This document shows positions 3,655 through 5,317 of a stretch of DNA of 5,317 bases, in pieces. The notes beneath the pieces were generated by a model. That model did no database searches, was not told the origin of the DNA, and worked only from the letters and a program-made list of their open reading frames with translations. The DNA lies in contig JBGUHV010000010.1 in the NCBI GenBank assembly GCA_045112425.1, positions 1 through 5,317 on the forward strand. Direction: 5' to 3'. This stretch comes from CAG-103 sp045112425 (lineage in GTDB: Bacteria > Bacillota > Clostridia > Oscillospirales > Oscillospiraceae). A program made the translations under genes and the position numbers. Every line of letters begins with the position of its first letter. Position 1 is the first letter of the stretch.

Positions 3655-5317
3655 ATGAAAAAAGTACTGCTTGCGATTCTCAGCCTCTGCCTGATCGCCG
3701 CGAGCCTCTTCGGTCTGTTCACCGGAGTCGCCGGCATGAAGGACGTGCTGAATATCAAGGACTACAAAACGGAGGACCAGGATTCCGGTCTGGAGCAGAT
3801 CAACGACCAGCTTCTCCCCGGCATCCAGCAGCTGAGAGAGAATCTTGACGTCTATCTGGACGGCGTCGCTCAGGTGGAAGACGGCAAGGCTCAGCTCGCC
3901 GCCGGCGCTGCCCAGCTGGCAGACGGCGAAGCGCAGCTCGCCGCCGGCAAGGCCGAGCTCGCCGCCAACACCGACCGTTACAACAAGGGCAAGGAGCTGC
4001 AGGGCACGCTGAACACCGTCAACGGTCTGGTTGCCCAGTATGAGGCCACCAAGAACGCCATTGTCAACGGCACCAGCGACCTGCTGCACAACAACCCCCT
4101 CGATCCTCTGGATCTGGGCGGCACCGCCTATGACAACGCCATGCGCACCGCGGAGCAGATCTTCCTGAGCGGCGTGCGCAACGTGCTGAGCACCGACCTC
4201 ATCACCAACACCCTCGGCATGAGCATCGATATCCCGGCCGACGCCACCAGCTTCCCGAGCTGGTTCCAGAGCTTCGTGGCCAACGCCAACTCCGAGCTCG
4301 CCCGTTATGAGGACGGCCAGCGCCAGATCGCCGCGGGCGAAGCGCAGCTCGCGCAGGGCTATGCCGACTACGCTGCCGGCCAGGCGCAGCTCGCCGACGG
4401 TCTGAAGCAGCTGTCCGTGTTCGAGGAAGGCTCCGTGACGCTGTCCGTGGGTCTTGCCCGCCTGATGAGCCAGCCTGCCTACCAGAACAACTACGTCGGT
4501 CAGGTTTACCCGAGCCCCGCTGACGTTCCCGGCGGCCTGTTCGACAACATGCTCAACAACATCGACATCAACGCCCGCGGCGCGGTTGCCGACGCCATCT
4601 ATCCCGGCTTCTGGGACAGCGAAGACGCCTCCACCTGGGGCTTCCCCAAGGCTGAGGGCGAGGGCGACGAGACCGTTCCCAGCATGATCTCCATTCTCCG
4701 CAAGGACGAGTACCTCGGCCCCAACTTCGATCCCTCCGACATCTACATGAAGGAAAACGGCGCCATCATGGTGCGCAACGGCTACCCCGTGGTTGACCTC
4801 GACGTGGCGGAGACCATCGCCAACGCCGGCATCGACTACATCAACGAGTTCCAGGGTCCTGCCGTCATGAAGGAAGTCATCGGCAAGCTCGTCACCTACG
4901 CTCTGATGCTCATCGGCTCCGTCGCGGGTCTGCTCGGCGGCCTCTTCGGCCTGCTGGCCCTGTTCGGAAAGTGCACCGGCGCCGCGAAGGTCTTCGGCTG
5001 GATCTCCGCCATCTCCGCCATCGGCGGCGTGATCGCGAGCTTCGTGACCGGCGGCTTCAAGGGCTACTCCTTCGGTGTTTCCGACGGTTCGCTGAACCCG
5101 TGGGGCCACATCATCGGCGAGATCCCGGGCAAGGAGCAGCTCAAGGCCGTGGTCATCCTGGCCATCGTTGCCCTGCTCTTCGCCATCGTCGCCTCCCTGG
5201 TCCGCAAGGCTTACAAGAAGGCCAAGAAGGCCGTGAAGGCCGGCGCCTACAACGCCGCTGCCCCCGTGCAGCCCGTGTACGCCGCTCCTGCTCAGCCCGT
5301 GGCACAGCCCGTGTACG
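3655..5317 (+). CDS. Large membrane protein with X-X-X-Leu-X-X-Gly heptad arrays, 3' end cut by window
   Basis: The frame is open from ATG 3655 to the window end (554 complete codons); I know no specific name. After MKK comes a hydrophobic signal anchor (about 4-27). Residues 71-105 are five heptads with Gly at 70, 77, 84, 91 and 98 (KAQLAAG, AAQLADG, EAQLAAG). Residues 222-249 are four more with Gly at 228, 235, 242 and 249. These match the X-X-X-Leu-X-X-Gly heptad type seen in YhgE/Pip-like membrane proteins. Between the arrays is a 116-residue insert; after them (250-400) a Trp/Pro-containing, probably globular part. Membrane segments follow at about 412-437, 446-466 and 497-516, then KKAKKAVK and a Pro/Val/Tyr/Gln/Ala tail. 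Basic loops at 439-445 and 517-528 fit an N-in, C-in topology with residues 30-410 outside. YhgE/Pip proteins usually end in more membrane segments, so this may be a separate family. It is transcribed divergently from the DUF4230 operon, from its own promoter. Confidence 0.93.
   Translation, partial: MKKVLLAILSLCLIAASLFGLFTGVAGMKDVLNIKDYKTEDQDSGLEQINDQLLPGIQQLRENLDVYLDGVAQVEDGKAQLAAGAAQLADGEAQLAAGKAELAANTDRYNKGKELQGTLNTVNGLVAQYEATKNAIVNGTSDLLHNNPLDPLDLGGTAYDNAMRTAEQIFLSGVRNVLSTDLITNTLGMSIDIPADATSFPSWFQSFVANANSELARYEDGQRQIAAGEAQLAQGYADYAAGQAQLADGLKQLSVFEEGSVTLSVGLARLMSQPAYQNNYVGQVYPSPADVPGGLFDNMLNNIDINARGAVADAIYPGFWDSEDASTWGFPKAEGEGDETVPSMISILRKDEYLGPNFDPSDIYMKENGAIMVRNGYPVVDLDVAETIANAGIDYINEFQGPAVMKEVIGKLVTYALMLIGSVAGLLGGLFGLLALFGKCTGAAKVFGWISAISAIGGVIASFVTGGFKGYSFGVSDGSLNPWGHIIGEIPGKEQLKAVVILAIVALLFAIVASLVRKAYKKAKKAVKAGAYNAAAPVQPVYAAPAQPVAQPVY
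3865..3969 (+). repeat. First glycine heptad array (five units, residues 71-105)
   Basis: Five successive 21-base units encode VAQVEDG, KAQLAAG, AAQLADG, EAQLAAG and KAELAAN. The period is exact, with Gly in position seven except for Asn in the last unit. The units vary at codon level, so this is protein-level repetition more than recent tandem duplication. A long helix or coiled-coil arm is expected. Confidence 0.88.
4318..4401 (+). repeat. Second glycine heptad array (four units, residues 222-249)
   Basis: Four 21-base units encode QRQIAAG, EAQLAQG, YADYAAG and QAQLADG. Sixteen bases at 4336-4351 are identical to 3925-3940 in the first array, 411 bases (137 codons) earlier. The two arrays could be the two strands of an antiparallel helical hairpin with residues 106-221 at its tip; that is inference. 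Confidence 0.85.
5269..5317 (+). repeat. QPV(Y) repeats in the cytoplasmic tail, cut by window end
   Basis: CAGCCCGTG occurs at 5269, 5293 and 5305, and the longer CAGCCCGTGTAC at 5269-5280 and 5305-5316. They encode QPVY, QPVA and QPVY in a Pro/Ala-rich tail after a lysine-rich stretch. The tail is probably disordered and cytoplasmic. Its full length cannot be seen. Confidence 0.7.

Noticed and set aside
3631..5109. Long open frame of 492 codons on the - strand opposite the heptad protein
   Set aside because: It is rich in Val, Gly, Ala, Glu and His with no recognisable domain, as expected opposite GC-rich codons. The + strand frame has a promoter, ribosome site, signal anchor and exact heptads.

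Overview
The window looks like chromosomal DNA of a GC-rich Clostridia-type Firmicute, most likely a gut Oscillospirales or Ruminococcaceae-like organism. This rests on strong GGAGG-type ribosome sites, a Firmicutes-style DUF4230 protein, an abundant GTCATCCTGAGCG-type intergenic repeat and a large X-X-X-Leu-X-X-Gly heptad membrane protein. The placement is an inference from style; no 16S or other decisive marker is present.

Layout. (1) Bases 1-1483, + strand: the C-terminal four fifths of the ribosome-associated GTPase TypA/BipA, cut by the left window edge. It is followed with no gap by a very strong terminator that can work in both directions. (2) Bases 1523-1847: no gene, but a cluster of intergenic repeats and hairpins. 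(3) Bases 1848-3372, - strand: two genes 28 bases apart, read right to left. The first is a membrane-anchored DUF4230 protein of 220 aa; the second is an unrecognised multi-pass membrane protein of 277 aa. This block is much more AT-rich than both flanks. Hand counts of G+C in single 60-base lines are 42/60 at 961-1020, 24/60 at 2281-2340 and 43/60 at 4921-4980. (4) Bases 3373-3654: a divergent intergenic region with T-tracts near helical spacing, a good sigma-A-type promoter for the + strand, a dyad over its -35 box and a small hairpin near the predicted RNA start. (5) Bases 3655-5317, + strand: a membrane protein running off the right edge. It has an N-terminal membrane anchor, a roughly 380-residue outside region with two arrays of glycine-punctuated heptads, three C-terminal membrane segments and a basic, then Pro/Val/Tyr/Gln/Ala-rich, tail.

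How the genes may work together. TypA is a housekeeping translation factor and is insulated from the rest by its terminator. The other three genes all encode membrane proteins with predicted extracytoplasmic parts, and the two transcription units diverge from a shared control region. A cell-envelope locus is a reasonable inference, but no biochemical function can be assigned to any of the three. The best candidate for something undescribed is the DUF4230 plus 277-aa protein pair, possibly with the heptad protein.
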